Positions 9,064-17,260 of a DNA stretch of 36,703 nt are shown here, one piece after another. A model generated the notes under the pieces. It was not told the origin of the DNA and ran no database searches. It worked only from the letters and a program-made list of their open reading frames with translations. Source of the stretch: Gammaproteobacteria bacterium (GTDB lineage Bacteria > Pseudomonadota > Gammaproteobacteria > Steroidobacterales > Steroidobacteraceae); contig JAABQQ010000187.1 in the NCBI GenBank assembly GCA_011391405.1, forward strand, positions 1-36,703. The letters are read 5' to 3'. Every line of letters starts with the position of its first letter. Positions within the stretch are counted from its first letter, which is position 1. The position numbers and the translations under genes are program-made.

Positions 9064-10112
9064 GAATCGCCCTCACGCTTGCTGCGGCGCTCTGCGTCGG
9101 GACTGTGCCCGCCCTGCGCGCTGATGACTCGGTGGCGGTGCAGGCCGCGGCTGCAACCGCCGACTACACGGCCGACGGCCGGCTCCCGCTCGGCACGATC
9201 TTGGGCCGCTTCGACGCATTGTCGACTGAACATGGCTGGACCTCCGAGACGATCTATGACTATCCCGACACCCCGGGAATCGCAATCAAGTCCTGGCGCA
9301 CGCCGCATCGGGGCGAGGCCTTGTGGATCCTGTCGGGCATTCACGGCGAGGAGCCCGCCGGGCCGAACGCCATTGCCGCCAATCTCGCGAGCCTCACGCA
9401 ACTCGCCGACGCCGGCGTGCCCATCGTCGTCATCCCGCTCGCCAACCCGAAGGCCTATCGGCACAACTGGCGCTACCCGAACACTCCCGAACGCGATTGG
9501 AAGAAAGGCGGCGGCTACAGCGTAGGCGATGCCGAGTACCTGCTGCCGGATCTCGACGCAGGAACCCGACCCCGCGCGGACAAAGCGCCGGGACCGGAGA
9601 CGGCCGCGCTGACGCAGTACGTCCTGCGCCTTGCACAGCAGTATCCGCCCCGCATGGTGCTCGACCTGCACGAGGACGAACTCTCGACGGAGGGCGGGTA
9701 CATCTATTCGCAGGGCACACACCCCGAGGACAGTCCCGTCGGAGCGGAGATCGTCCGGCTGCTGCAGGCCGCAGGCATTCCGTTGCGTCAGTCCGGTCAG
9801 ACTCGCTTCGGCGAAACGATCGTCGCCGGCGTGATCAGCCGTGACGACAAGGGTCAGCCGATCCGCGACGGCTCGATCGACGAGTTGCTCGCAGCGACCG
9901 AGGTGTTCGTCGACGGCAGGAAAGTCCGCGGTCCTGCGGCCCACACCGTGGTCGTCGTCGAAACGCCCGCCTTCGAGGGCTCGAAGTTCGACCTGCGCGT
10001 TGCGGCGCAAGGCGCCGTAGTGCAGCACGTCGGGGACCTGTGGCACGCGCTCGCGTCGGCACCGGCACCGGCAGGCGTGGCCATGGGAGCACCCGCCGCT
10101 CGCGCACAATGA
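9060..10112 (+). CDS. exported M14/AspA-like zinc hydrolase
   Basis: The protein has 350 residues; the first 21 form a signal peptide ending in Leu-Arg-Ala. The zinc site of the M14 / succinylglutamate desuccinylase / aspartoacylase group is visible: His95 and Glu98 in Gly-Ile-His-Gly-Glu-Glu, His204 in Asp-Leu-His-Glu-Asp, and Glu301 in Val-Val-Glu-Thr-Pro as likely catalytic base. Arg and Asn in Tyr-Arg-His-Asn-Trp-Arg-Tyr-Pro-Asn would hold the substrate carboxylate. In the periplasm it would remove a terminal amino acid from a peptide or an acyl group from an N-acyl amino acid. The ATG at 9060 overlaps the permease stop, which ties it to uptake of the released amino acid. Confidence 0.78.
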   Translation: MRIALTLAAALCVGTVPALRADDSVAVQAAAATADYTADGRLPLGTILGRFDALSTEHGWTSETIYDYPDTPGIAIKSWRTPHRGEALWILSGIHGEEPAGPNAIAANLASLTQLADAGVPIVVIPLANPKAYRHNWRYPNTPERDWKKGGGYSVGDAEYLLPDLDAGTRPRADKAPGPETAALTQYVLRLAQQYPPRMVLDLHEDELSTEGGYIYSQGTHPEDSPVGAEIVRLLQAAGIPLRQSGQTRFGETIVAGVISRDDKGQPIRDGSIDELLAATEVFVDGRKVRGPAAHTVVVVETPAFEGSKFDLRVAAQGAVVQHVGDLWHALASAPAPAGVAMGAPAARAQ

Positions 10113-10167
10113 GGCGTTGCGACGGTGGCGGCAGGACCCTGCTGCCGTACCTGCCGGCCACTGAGCG

Positions 10168-11394
10168 ATGAGCGGCCGCCTGCTTGCGCTGCTGGCCCTG
10201 CTCTACTTCGCGCAGGGCCTGCCCTCCGGCCTGATTGCGAAAGCGTTGCCGGCGCTCCTGCGCGACCAGGGTGTCTCGCTGTCGCTGATCGGCTTCACCA
10301 GCGCACTCGCGCTGCCTTGGGCACTGAAGTTTCTCTGGGCACCCCTGATCGATCGCTTCGGCACACGCAAGCAGTGGCTGCTGGCGCTGAACGGCCTCTC
10401 GATGGCGCTGATGCTGGTCGTCGCGGCGCAGGACTTCGACGTTTGGGTCGCACGGCTCCCCTGGCTGCTTGCCGTGCTGTTCTGCGCCAACGTCGTCTCG
10501 GCGACGCAGGACATCGCTACCGACGGTTACGCGATCACCCAGTTGCGGCCGGAATGGCGCGGTCTAGGCAACAGCATCCAGGTCGTCGGCTACAAGCTCG
10601 GCATGGTGATGGGCAGCGCCGGCTTGCTGTGGCTGGTTTCGAGGTACGGCTGGCAGGCGAGCTACGGCAGCCTGGCGTGCATGATGCTGCTCGTGATCGT
10701 GCCGGTCCTGTTCATGGACGACGCCCGCACGCCGATCCAGCAGTCCGCGACGCACACCGAGTGGCACGGCCTGCGCGGCTACGCCTGGTTGTTCCGCGGC
10801 TTTGTCGCGCGACCGGGGCTCGGCTGGTGGCTTGCCACCATCGCGTTGTACAAGTTCGGCGATTCGCTCGCCTCGCGCATGACGGGACCGCTGCTGACCG
10901 ACAGCGGCTTCTCGCTAGCGCAAATCGGCGTGATCACGGGCGTCGCGGGCGCTACGGCCGGAGTCTTCGGTGCGTTCGTCGGCGGTACGACGCTGCTGCG
11001 AATCGGTCACCGCGAGGCATTGCTGGCGTTCGGCGTGCTGCAGGCGCTGGGGCTCGCGGGCTACCTGCTGGTCGTCGGTGGCGTTCGCGACCTCTATGCA
11101 ATCGGGGCTATCGTGTATTTCGAACAGTTCGCGGACGGCCTGTCGACCGTCGCCTTGTTCACACTCATGATGGACCGCTGTCGCGTCCATGCGCCGGGCA
11201 CCGATTACTCGCTGCAAGCCTCGTTGATGGTGATGGTCACGGGCGTAGCCGCGATGATCGGCGGTCTGTTCACCGACCGGTTCGGCTACGGCGCCGTCTT
11301 TGCCACGGCCGCGCTCCTGACGCTGCTCGCGCTGGTGCCGGCGATGCTATTCTTCCATGACTCCGGCTACCGACGCAGGCCGACTACGCCATGA
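10168..11394 (+). CDS. MFS carrier, AmpG-like
   Basis: This 408-residue inner-membrane protein has about 12 hydrophobic helices. Its N-terminus, with Tyr-Phe-Ala-Gln-Gly-Leu-Pro-Ser-Gly-Leu and later Trp-Ala-Leu-Lys-Phe-Leu-Trp-Ala-Pro-Leu-Ile-Asp, is the signature of the AmpG / acetyl-CoA transporter group of the major facilitator superfamily. E. coli AmpG, which imports anhydro-muropeptides for cell-wall recycling, is longer with 14 helices. This shorter version is common in Proteobacteria and its substrate is often unproven. It starts 55 bases after the zinc hydrolase and its stop overlaps the next start (ATGA). Confidence 0.82.
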   Translation: MSGRLLALLALLYFAQGLPSGLIAKALPALLRDQGVSLSLIGFTSALALPWALKFLWAPLIDRFGTRKQWLLALNGLSMALMLVVAAQDFDVWVARLPWLLAVLFCANVVSATQDIATDGYAITQLRPEWRGLGNSIQVVGYKLGMVMGSAGLLWLVSRYGWQASYGSLACMMLLVIVPVLFMDDARTPIQQSATHTEWHGLRGYAWLFRGFVARPGLGWWLATIALYKFGDSLASRMTGPLLTDSGFSLAQIGVITGVAGATAGVFGAFVGGTTLLRIGHREALLAFGVLQALGLAGYLLVVGGVRDLYAIGAIVYFEQFADGLSTVALFTLMMDRCRVHAPGTDYSLQASLMVMVTGVAAMIGGLFTDRFGYGAVFATAALLTLLALVPAMLFFHDSGYRRRPTTP

Positions 11395-12302
11395 AAGCCC
11401 TGACCACGGCGCAAGTGCTGGTGCTGGCGCGCTTCACCTTGATGCTGCTCGAGATGGCGTTGATTCGCGCTCACCTCGTCCACGGCCGCTACACGCTGCA
11501 AGACACTCTCGCATCGATTGGTATGCGTGCCGGCAACTACGCAACCAACGTGGCGCTGGCGGGTGCAACGGTCGTGGTGTTTACGTGGGTCTACCAATTC
11601 CGGGTCTACGACATCTCGATGAGTTCGCCCTGGGCCTGGGCGGCGATCGTCGTGCTCGACGACCTGGCGTACTACTGGTTCCATCGCATCAGCCACGAGT
11701 GCCGCTTCTGGTGGGCAGCACACGTCAATCATCATTCGTCGCAGGAGTACAACCTTTCTACGGCGATCCGGCAGCCCTGGACCGGCGTGCTTGTCGGCAC
11801 CTGGGCGCCGTGGTTCGTGCTGCTGCTGATCGGCTTCCCGCCGGAGATGATCTTCCTGCAGAGTGGACTCAACCTGCTGTATCAGTTCTGGATCCACACC
11901 GAAGCCATTCGCCGCATGCCGGCGTGGTTCGAGTACCTGTTCAACACGCCATCGCACCATCGCGTGCACCACGCGTCGAACCCCCGCTACGTCGACCGCA
12001 ACTACGCGGGCATATTCATGGTGTGGGACCGGATGTTCGGCACGTTCGTGGCCGAACGCGACGATGACCCGCCGAAGTACGGCCTGATCCACAACATCGA
12101 CACGTTCAACCCCATCAGGATCGCGTTCCATGAATGGGCGGCGCTGTTCCGTGACGTTGGACGTGCAAGGAGCCTGCGCGAAATCGGGGGATATGTCTTC
12201 GGCCCGCCGGGCTGGCGGCCGGATGGCAACGGGCCGACAGCGGCCAATGTTCGCGCCGCATGGATGGCCGCCCCGCAGGGTGAAAGCCCCGCTGCCTCAT
12301 GA
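11391..12302 (+). CDS. sterol desaturase / fatty acid hydroxylase family
   Basis: This 303-residue membrane protein carries the histidine clusters of the di-iron fatty acid hydroxylase superfamily. They are His98-x3-His102, His111-x2-His114-His115, and His189-His190 with His193-His194. These ligands hold two irons on the cytosolic face and use O2 to hydroxylate or desaturate a lipid. Several hydrophobic stretches precede and separate the clusters. Bacterial members act on sterols, carotenoids, hopanoid-like or alkylglycerol lipids; no substrate is evident. The start overlaps the end of the AmpG-like gene, so the pair is translationally coupled. Confidence 0.85.
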   Translation: MKALTTAQVLVLARFTLMLLEMALIRAHLVHGRYTLQDTLASIGMRAGNYATNVALAGATVVVFTWVYQFRVYDISMSSPWAWAAIVVLDDLAYYWFHRISHECRFWWAAHVNHHSSQEYNLSTAIRQPWTGVLVGTWAPWFVLLLIGFPPEMIFLQSGLNLLYQFWIHTEAIRRMPAWFEYLFNTPSHHRVHHASNPRYVDRNYAGIFMVWDRMFGTFVAERDDDPPKYGLIHNIDTFNPIRIAFHEWAALFRDVGRARSLREIGGYVFGPPGWRPDGNGPTAANVRAAWMAAPQGESPAAS

Positions 12303-12461
12303 CGCAGGGACGTCCAGCTACAATCCGGCGAGCTGCAATTCAGCGATGCCGATCTTCTGCGCGGCGTCGGGTCATGTGCGGACACTGCCTCGCCACGGGA
12401 GTCGAAGATTGGCCATAAGGAACACGCTCTTTTTTTTGCACTGCTCACGGGAGGGCCGGTC

Positions 12462-12941
12462 ATGGCATTGGAAATCTCATCGACCGCCTTCGGTCCCGAC
12501 ACGCCGATACCCACGCGTTGCACGTGCGAGGGCAACGACATTTCGCCCGCGCTGCACTGGCGGGGCGTGCCAGCGGGCGCAAGATCGCTGGTGCTGATCG
12601 TCGACGATCCGGACGCGCCCGATCCGCGCGCGCCCAGGATGACGTGGGTCCACTGGGTGCTGGCGAACCTGCCCGTGGATTCAGGCGGGCTGCCGGAGGG
12701 TATCGCGCCGGCAGCCCTGCCTGCGGGAACGGTCGAGGGGTTGAACGACTGGAAGCGCACGGGGTATGGCGGCCCCTGTCCGCCCATCGGCCGGCATCGC
12801 TACTTTCATAAGCTGTACGCGCTGGACGTTGTGCTCGATGGACTCAAGCTCCCGACCAAGGCGCAGGTGGAGGCGGCGATGCAAGGTCACGTCTTGGCGC
12901 ACGCGGAACTCGTGGGCACGTACGAAAAGACGAGACGATAG
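12462..12941 (+). CDS. PEBP family protein (YbhB/YbcL type)
   Basis: This 159-residue protein has the marks of the phosphatidylethanolamine-binding / Raf-kinase-inhibitor-like family. They are Asp48-Asp-Pro-Asp-Ala-Pro, the His64 segment Trp-Val-His-Trp-Val, and Gly-Gly-Pro-Cys-Pro-Pro at about 103-108. Together these line the small anion-binding pocket. The bacterial YbhB/YbcL proteins are of this length; their physiological role is poorly known. No signal peptide is present, so it is cytosolic. A GGGAGG site precedes the ATG. The 159-base gap upstream holds a run of eight T at 12430-12437 but no clear stem before it. Confidence 0.88.
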   Translation: MALEISSTAFGPDTPIPTRCTCEGNDISPALHWRGVPAGARSLVLIVDDPDAPDPRAPRMTWVHWVLANLPVDSGGLPEGIAPAALPAGTVEGLNDWKRTGYGGPCPPIGRHRYFHKLYALDVVLDGLKLPTKAQVEAAMQGHVLAHAELVGTYEKTRR

Positions 12942-12990
12942 AGCCGCGCGCTCGCATTCGCTGCTTGACCGATTCACCTGGAATGAGTTC

Positions 12991-13012
12991 AGCGACGCAT
13001 TGTTGCGTCGCT
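12991..13012 (+). terminator. perfect 9-bp hairpin, possible terminator
   Basis: AGCGACGCA at 12991-12999 pairs fully with TGCGTCGCT at 13004-13012 around a four-base loop TTGT. It lies 49 bases after the PEBP stop and 61 bases before the next start, where a terminator would be expected. No T run follows, so intrinsic termination is uncertain; it could be a stem that protects the 3' end of the message or a protein-binding palindrome. Confidence 0.45.
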
Positions 13013-13073
13013 CCGGGATCGATGAATGCACGGATTTTCAAGTCGGGTGTGGCGGTGTATTAATGAACCTGCC

Positions 13074-15101
13074 ATGGATGTGCTTAAGGACAAGCACCCC
13101 GACTACCGCAAACTCCGCCAGTCAATGGTGGACAGGCAGGTCGTGCACCGCGGTGTCCATGCACCGCTCGTCCTCGACGCAGTGCGCAGCGTGCCGCGCG
13201 AGGCATTCCTGCCGCCTGACCTGCGCGAGTTTGCCTACGACGACTCGCCCTTGCCGATCGAGGAAGGCCAGACGATCTCGCAACCTTATATCGTTGCGTT
13301 GATGGCCGAGGCCTTGTTGCTGCAAGGCGGAGAAACGGTCCTCGAGATCGGCACCGGATCGGGCTACGCGGCGGCAGTGATCGCAAAGATCGCGCAGCAC
13401 GTCTATACGATCGAGCGTTACAGCCAGCTGGCAGTCAAGGCCGCGGCGACGCTCGCCGCGGAGGGCTTCGACAACGTGCACGTCCTGCACGGCGATGGCA
13501 CGCTCGGCTGGCCCGAGCACGCCCCGTTCGACGCCATCGTCGTCGCGGCCGGTGGGCCCAGGGTGCCGGAGTCGCTGAAGCACCAGCTCAGGATCGGTGG
13601 GCGGATGGTCATTCCCGTCGGATCACGGGACCGGCGAACTCAGGAACTGCTGCGCATCACACGGGTTGCCGAGGAAGAATTCCAGACCGAGGAGCTGCTC
13701 GACGTGCGCTTCGTGCCGCTCGTTGGCGAGGAAGGCTGGACGCCGGACCGCCCTGACGACCAACCGGTCCAGCTCGCCCCTGCCCGGCCGGCTCCACTCG
13801 ATGACGCCCGGATCGCGAGTTCGGTCGCGCTCAACTGCGAGGCCTTCACGGACATCGCTTCGGCCGACCTCGAGCCCCTGCTCGAGCGAATCGGTGCGGC
13901 CCGTGTCGTGCTGATTGGTGAGGCCTCGCATGGAACCTCGGAGTTCTATCGCATGCGGGCCCGCATCACGCGCGAGCTGATCGAACGCAAGGGCTTCGCC
14001 TTCGTCGCCATCGAAGGGGACTGGCCGGACGCTGCACGCGTCGACCACTACGTGCGACACTCGAACTCCCCGCCGTCCGAGTGGACGGCCTTTGCCCGCT
14101 TCCCGGTGTGGATGTGGCGCAATCGCGAGACCCGCGAGTTCGTCGACTGGCTGCACGCGCGCAATGCGGGGCTCAAGTTCACGCAACGCACCGCGTTTCA
14201 CGGACTCGATCTGTACAGCCTGCACAGCTCGATCCGAGCGGTTCTGCAGTACCTGGACGACGTGGATCCGCACACGGCGCGCGTGGCACGACTGCGCTAC
14301 GGTTGCCTCACGCCCTGGCAGACGGATCCAACTACCTACGGTCAGGCTGCGCTGACGGGGCAGTACCGTACCTGCGAGGACGAAGTGGTCGCGGTGCTCG
14401 TGGATCTGCAGCAGAAGCAGCAGGCCTACGCCGAGCACGACGGCGAGCGCTTCCTGGATGCAGCGCAGAACGCGCTGCTGGTGACGAACGCAGAGCAGTA
14501 CTACCGGGTCATGTACTACGGCTCACGCGCCAGCTGGAACCTGCGTGACGGGCACATGTTCGAGACGCTGCAGAACCTGCTGCGTCATTACGGGCCGGCG
14601 AGCCGCGGGATCGTCTGGGCTCATAACTCCCACGTCGGCGATGCCAGTGCGACGGAGATGTCGAAGCGCGGTGAGTACAACATCGGCCAGTTGTGCCGCA
14701 ATCACTTCGGCCTGGATGCATACTCGATCGGCTTCGGCACCCACAGCGGCACGGTCGCTGCTGCATCAGACTGGGATGGGCCCATGCTCGTCAAGGATGT
14801 TCGCCCGTCGCTTGATCAAAGCTACGAGCGCCTGTTCCATGCAGCCGGGGTGCCTGGATTCCTACTGCCCTTGCGTAAGCCCGCATCGAACGACCTGCGC
14901 AAGGCGCTGCTGAAGCCGAGGCTCGAGCGGGCAATCGGCGTGATCTATCGCCCCGAAACCGAGCTGCAGAGCCATTACTTCGAGGCCGTCCTGCCAGGGC
15001 AGTTCGACGAGTACGTCTGGTTTGACCAGACCTGCGCCGTCACGCCCCTCGACTCGTCCGAACTGAAGGGAGCGCCGGACACCTATCCATTCGGGATCTG
15101 A
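13074..15101 (+). CDS. isoaspartate methyltransferase / erythromycin-esterase-like fusion
   Basis: This 675-residue protein joins two enzymes. Residues 1-225 form an L-isoaspartyl (PCMT) O-methyltransferase: Asp-Asp-Ser-Pro-Leu-Pro-Ile at 56-62, Gly-Gln-Thr-Ile-Ser-Gln-Pro at 65-71, and the SAM-binding motif Leu-Glu-Ile-Gly-Thr-Gly-Ser-Gly-Tyr at 90-98. This half repairs damaged aspartate in proteins. Residues 240-675 form an erythromycin-esterase-like hydrolase with Gly-Glu-Ala-Ser-His-Gly (His286), Glu-Gly-Asp-Trp-Pro, and a later His-Asn-Ser-His. These match the catalytic histidine region of the Ere family, but most such proteins are not macrolide resistance enzymes. The ATG at 13074 starts the methyltransferase at its usual point; the frame is open a little upstream. 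An unknown gene follows 14 bases later. Confidence 0.88.
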   Translation: MDVLKDKHPDYRKLRQSMVDRQVVHRGVHAPLVLDAVRSVPREAFLPPDLREFAYDDSPLPIEEGQTISQPYIVALMAEALLLQGGETVLEIGTGSGYAAAVIAKIAQHVYTIERYSQLAVKAAATLAAEGFDNVHVLHGDGTLGWPEHAPFDAIVVAAGGPRVPESLKHQLRIGGRMVIPVGSRDRRTQELLRITRVAEEEFQTEELLDVRFVPLVGEEGWTPDRPDDQPVQLAPARPAPLDDARIASSVALNCEAFTDIASADLEPLLERIGAARVVLIGEASHGTSEFYRMRARITRELIERKGFAFVAIEGDWPDAARVDHYVRHSNSPPSEWTAFARFPVWMWRNRETREFVDWLHARNAGLKFTQRTAFHGLDLYSLHSSIRAVLQYLDDVDPHTARVARLRYGCLTPWQTDPTTYGQAALTGQYRTCEDEVVAVLVDLQQKQQAYAEHDGERFLDAAQNALLVTNAEQYYRVMYYGSRASWNLRDGHMFETLQNLLRHYGPASRGIVWAHNSHVGDASATEMSKRGEYNIGQLCRNHFGLDAYSIGFGTHSGTVAAASDWDGPMLVKDVRPSLDQSYERLFHAAGVPGFLLPLRKPASNDLRKALLKPRLERAIGVIYRPETELQSHYFEAVLPGQFDEYVWFDQTCAVTPLDSSELKGAPDTYPFGI

Positions 15102-15115
15102 GAGCGGAGTCGTTC

Positions 15116-16021
15116 GTGGCGGCGTGCAGGGACATCGGTTACGTGCTCGACAAGCTCGCATGGATGCGCGCCGAGGGCATCTGGCCGAATGGCCTGCGCT
15201 ACCTGTGGACCGACGCGTTCGGCGTCGTGCTGCTGGTGTCGTTGCACGCGGAACTGAAGGATCCGCGGTACCTGGAGCAGGCGCGCGCCCTCGTTGCAGA
15301 TGTCGAGCGCGTGCTGGATCGCCCGCGCGGCATGCGCATCGGCGAGGCTCCCGACCGTAGCGGACAGTACTACCACTATCTCGCGATGTGGATGTACGCA
15401 CTCTCCGTCCTTGGACGGTACGTGCCGGAATACACGGCCAAGGGGATCCAGCTGGCGCGGGACGTGCACGATGCGTTTGTCGTCCCGGCACATGGCGTCC
15501 GATGGAAAATGCTCGAGGACCTGAGCGGCCCGGATCCCGACTTCGAGGGCTTCGGCGCGCTTGATGCCTTCGATGGCTACGTTTCATACCGGCTGCTCGA
15601 CGACGCTGCGCTGGCACCGCAGATCGCAGACCTGCGCCGACTCGTCGAGCGGTCTTACCTGGCACTCTCGATCAACCAGGACCTCGGCATCGGCATGATG
15701 CTCTGGATGACCCAGTTCTTCCCCCTCGAGAACTGGGCAGTCACGCAGCGCAATCGCTGCCTCAGGATGCTCGATCGGCTTTGGACAGACGAGGGCTACT
15801 TCTGCCGCGGCCTCGAGCTGCCTGGCGTCAAGTTCGCCTTCACGAATTACGGCGTCGCGATCGGGTTACAGGCCGTCGGTGCGATGTCCGAACGCGTGGA
15901 TCGGCTGCATTCGTTTTTCGAGGGCTATCGATCCGGGGACGAATACGATCGCGAGGCCATCACGCACGTGATGGCGTGCGGCTCCCATCTGCCGGGATAC
16001 CTGCTGCAGGGCTACGCCTAG
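15116..16021 (+). CDS. hypothetical protein, possible alpha-alpha barrel
   Basis: This 301-residue protein is not recognised with confidence. It is cytosolic in character, rich in Trp, Tyr, Leu and Arg, and built of repeated helix-like segments such as Leu-Arg-Tyr-Leu-Trp-Thr-Asp-Ala-Phe-Gly and Gln-Tyr-Tyr-His-Tyr-Leu-Ala-Met-Trp-Met. This is reminiscent of the six-hairpin (alpha/alpha) toroids of glycosidases, epimerases and lyases. It starts at a GTG 14 bases after the methyltransferase-esterase fusion with an AGAGCGGAG region before it, so the two are probably one operon. Its stop overlaps the stop of the convergent endopeptidase gene (CTAG at 16018-16021). Confidence 0.6.
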   Translation: MAACRDIGYVLDKLAWMRAEGIWPNGLRYLWTDAFGVVLLVSLHAELKDPRYLEQARALVADVERVLDRPRGMRIGEAPDRSGQYYHYLAMWMYALSVLGRYVPEYTAKGIQLARDVHDAFVVPAHGVRWKMLEDLSGPDPDFEGFGALDAFDGYVSYRLLDDAALAPQIADLRRLVERSYLALSINQDLGIGMMLWMTQFFPLENWAVTQRNRCLRMLDRLWTDEGYFCRGLELPGVKFAFTNYGVAIGLQAVGAMSERVDRLHSFFEGYRSGDEYDREAITHVMACGSHLPGYLLQGYA

Positions 16022-16893
16022 AGAGCGGCGACCCGGCTCCGCGACTCAAGCCAGGTCCGGACCCGCTTGGCGTCCGCAATCCGCGTGTACTTGCCATAGG
16101 AATTGAGCAGAACCATCACGACCGGGCGGCCATCGATCACGGCCTGCATCACGAGACAGCGTCCGGCTTCCGGAATGTAGCCGGTCTTCTGCACGTCGAC
16201 CTGCCAGGCTGGATTGGCGACCAGCAGGTTGGTATTGCGGAACTCGAGTTGGTGACGGCTGACGATCACTGTGTGACGGGCCGACGTAGAGTATTCGCTG
16301 ATCGTGCGGTTGCCTGCGGCCGCCAGCACCAGCTTGGCCAGGTCCTCTGGGCTCGCCACATTGCGGCTCGACAAACCCGTGGGCTCGACGAAGTGCGCCG
16401 TGCTCATACCGAGCGCAGCGGCCTTCTTGTTCATGGCCTGCACGCAGGCACGCAGGCCGCGCGGATAGGATCGGCACAGCGCATAGGCGGCACGGTTCTC
16501 GGACGACATCAGCGCCAGGTGCAGCAGGTCCTGCCGGCTCAGCTTGTATCCCGCCGCGAGGCGTGAGCCGTTGCCGGCGGTCCCACGCACGTCATCGGCG
16601 GTGATGGTCACCCCCTGGTCCATGGGCTGACCGGCCTCGAGCACGACCAGGGCCGTCATCAGCTTGGTGATGGAAGCGATTGGAACGGCAGTGCGTTCAT
16701 TGCGTGCAGCGAGTACCGATGAGGCCGACTCATCGAGGATGTAGTAGGCGTGGGAGCGAACCTCCGGGATCGTCTTCGGCGGCACGGACCCCTGCGTGGC
16801 AGCCAACGCGGCCAAGGGCGTGCACACGGCCAGCATGAAGCCCGTCAGCGTCATCAAACCCCTGTTTCTGCGCCAATACAGCATGTCTTCCAT
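16018..16893 (-). CDS. pbpG: D-alanyl-D-alanine endopeptidase, PBP7-like
   Basis: The 291-residue protein belongs to peptidase family S11 (low-molecular-weight penicillin-binding proteins). The active-site motifs are complete: Ser74-Ile-Thr-Lys77, Ser131-Glu-Asn133 and Lys236-Thr-Gly238. The order, spacing and length fit E. coli PBP7, which cuts D-Ala-mDAP cross-links in peptidoglycan. A hydrophobic segment at about residues 12-33 ending Leu-Ala-Ala-Leu-Ala-Ala is the export signal. The ATG at 16893 is preceded on the minus strand by AGGAG; a second ATG lies three codons later. The frame stays open upstream but that region has no export signal. It ends tail-to-tail with the unknown gene, sharing four bases. 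Confidence 0.88.
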   Translation of the reverse strand: MEDMLYWRRNRGLMTLTGFMLAVCTPLAALAATQGSVPPKTIPEVRSHAYYILDESASSVLAARNERTAVPIASITKLMTALVVLEAGQPMDQGVTITADDVRGTAGNGSRLAAGYKLSRQDLLHLALMSSENRAAYALCRSYPRGLRACVQAMNKKAAALGMSTAHFVEPTGLSSRNVASPEDLAKLVLAAAGNRTISEYSTSARHTVIVSRHQLEFRNTNLLVANPAWQVDVQKTGYIPEAGRCLVMQAVIDGRPVVMVLLNSYGKYTRIADAKRVRTWLESRSRVAAL

Positions 16894-17260
16894 CGCTCCT
16901 GCACGAGTATCGCTGCCCCGGCCGCTCGCGAATCCCGCAAGCGTGTGCCGAGGCGGCCGGTAGCCTGCCACAATCCGCAGGGAATGTGACATAGCGTCAG
17001 ACCGAAGACTTGCGTCAGTTTCACATTTCGGACGGACGCGCTGACAGTCTGCAGGGCTCACCGCCGCCTTTCTTCTGCAATGATCGAACCTGCAAATATC
17101 GTTCATGACCGGCGCTGCGCCGAGGCAGCTCGACCTGTGAACTGCGTCACAAGCGGGGCTGACATATTCGTACGGCGGTCACAGACCACCCCTGATCCGC
17201 TGAGGCTAGATGTCACGAATCTAAAGGGCTGCCGCGTATGGGAGACGCGGACCGAACACT
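16894..17260. other. 367-base intergenic region between divergent genes
   Basis: This gap separates the PBP7-like gene (-) from the GGDEF/EAL gene (+) and must hold both promoters. GTCAC occurs three times on the plus strand (17146, 17178 and 17212), about 32 to 34 bases apart. This is close to three helical turns but may be chance. No convincing paired -35/-10 elements, small gene, RNA or terminator were identified by eye. Confidence 0.4.

Noticed and set aside
12430..12437. Run of eight T upstream of the PEBP gene, considered as a terminator tail for the hydroxylase gene.
   Set aside because: No stable GC-rich stem lies directly before it.
13788..15101. Erythromycin-esterase-like domain considered as a macrolide resistance gene.
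   Set aside because: It is fused to a protein-repair methyltransferase and sits among housekeeping-type genes with no mobile element; most members of this superfamily are not resistance enzymes.
16980..17000. TGTGA followed by TCAGA in the intergenic region, considered as a CRP site.
   Set aside because: The right half-site is imperfect (TCAGA instead of TCACA) and its position relative to a promoter is unknown.
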